Positions 63,259-64,000 of a DNA stretch of 64,000 bases are shown in pieces. The notes under the pieces were generated by a model, which worked only from the letters and a program-made list of their open reading frames with translations, searched no databases and was not told where the DNA came from. How positions within the stretch are numbered: the first letter of the stretch is position 1; every line of letters starts with the position of its first letter. Source of the DNA: Haemonchus contortus (lineage: Eukaryota > Nematoda > Chromadorea > Rhabditida > Trichostrongylidae). A program made the position numbers and the translations under genes. The DNA lies in NCBI GenBank assembly GCA_000469685.2, contig LS997565.1:34438645-34502644 (forward strand), written 5' to 3'.

Positions 63259-64000
63259 ATGGCACTCCATTTCTACAGAAAGCCCATTATCTCATCCGCT
63301 AACATCCTTAAAGACCTTACAACACGATATGGGGCCTACACATCGAGGTCCGAATATCCCACTATAGATAAACAATCTTACGAAAATTGCAAATCTACCA
63401 TTGCGCTACTCCAAAGCGGCATTAGGTTACTTAAGAAGGGCCAAGAAAAGCTGAAAAACCTTTATAGTGAGATAAGGGAAGAGTACAAGGCATGCAAAAA
63501 TAAGTCGGAAAGAAAGGATATAATGCTCGAAATAGAGCAAATCGAGGAGGAGTCCAATATTCACTCGATAAGAGCCGACGCGGACAGGCTCGGTTACATG
63601 CTCGAGGCACGGATTAGATGAGGCGAGGTGTGCTCGGGACAGATGGCCTTTGATCTAGGCTACCTTTCGCACAGTGCCTCAATCTTGCAATCGATTGATG
63701 TAGAAGAGAGGGAGTGTGTAAATGCAAACCCGGGAGAGAACTGGCGGAATAATACCGAAATTATTTCGGAAAGTAGCATCCCACCAAACACTGCAGTAGG
63801 AGGAAATATAGCGCAAACAGTACCACAAACAACCTGTCGCTCTGTAAAGCCCCCGCAAGTCTCGCTACCGAAGTTTTACGGAAGTGCCGAAGATTTCCCA
63901 GAATTCTGGGCCATCTTCGAGACACTGGTACACAACAGTTCTGATTTGGCCGTCATGGAAAAGATACTATTACACAAAGAGAGCCTGGTGGGAAAGGCCC
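63259..64000 (+). CDS. Gag of BEL/Pao element (partial, one in-frame TGA)
   Basis: The frame starts at the ATG of MALHFYRKPIISSANILKDL. After 120 codons it meets TGA (63619-63621) and then stays open in the same frame to the window end. The first part is helical and charged. The second contains VSLPKFYGSAEDFPEFW and VHNSSDLAVMEKILL, typical of the conserved BEL/Pao gag region. The TGA is either a disabling mutation or a readthrough codon. Pol lies beyond the edge. Confidence 0.8.

Larger units (their letters stand above)
62713..64000 (+). mobile_element. BEL/Pao LTR retrotransposon, 5' end (continues past window)
   Basis: A putative LTR is followed by a TGG primer-site-like sequence, a leader with repeated hairpins, and a gag frame containing a BEL/Pao hallmark (VSLPKFYGSAEDFPEFW). 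It lies next to the minus-strand PSME4 paralogue and may have separated it from its upstream exons. Confidence 0.8.

Noticed and set aside
1..64000. CRISPR arrays, operons, rRNA and tRNA genes
   Set aside because: None seen; the spliced genes and element types show a eukaryotic nuclear sequence.

Overview
The window is nuclear DNA of a nematode, most likely a clade V (strongylid or rhabditid) worm. The evidence is short phase-consistent exons with TTTTCAG-type acceptors, RTE-type LINE remnants, Tc1/mariner and BEL/Pao elements, and intron-rich intergenic DNA. Species assignment is inference. It holds one large host gene, part of an inverted paralogue of that gene, and many mobile elements.

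Left part (1 to about 12640, minus strand): a very large Ty3/gypsy-type LTR retrotransposon cut by the window edge. In transcription order it has a 5' LTR, a tRNA primer site, a long leader, gag, an envelope-like glycoprotein fused in frame to the aspartic protease, RT-RNase H, integrase, and then an open frame of more than 1200 codons ending in a UPF1-like superfamily 1 helicase. A second, internally deleted relative (22097-26891, minus strand) has two LTRs, a 4-bp target duplication, a polypurine tract and a primer site. Between its LTRs lie only gag and the same helicase. The helicase is therefore cargo of the element family and not a neighbouring host gene. I know of no described LTR retrotransposon with a UPF1-like helicase; this is the main candidate for an undescribed system.

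Middle (13730-59048, plus strand): one gene of about 45 kb for the nuclear proteasome activator PA200/Blm10 (PSME4). I could place 43 exons, most joining in phase, for about 1780 residues. Its introns carry the second helicase element (antisense), RTE fragments, a Tc1-like element with intact ends, mariner remnants, foldback elements and minisatellite-like repeats.

Right part: the last seven exons of a diverged PSME4 paralogue lie on the minus strand (60096-62448), tail to tail with the first gene and with nearly identical exon lengths. Its upstream part is displaced or cut off by a BEL/Pao retrotransposon (62713 to the window end) whose leader carries three covarying hairpins.
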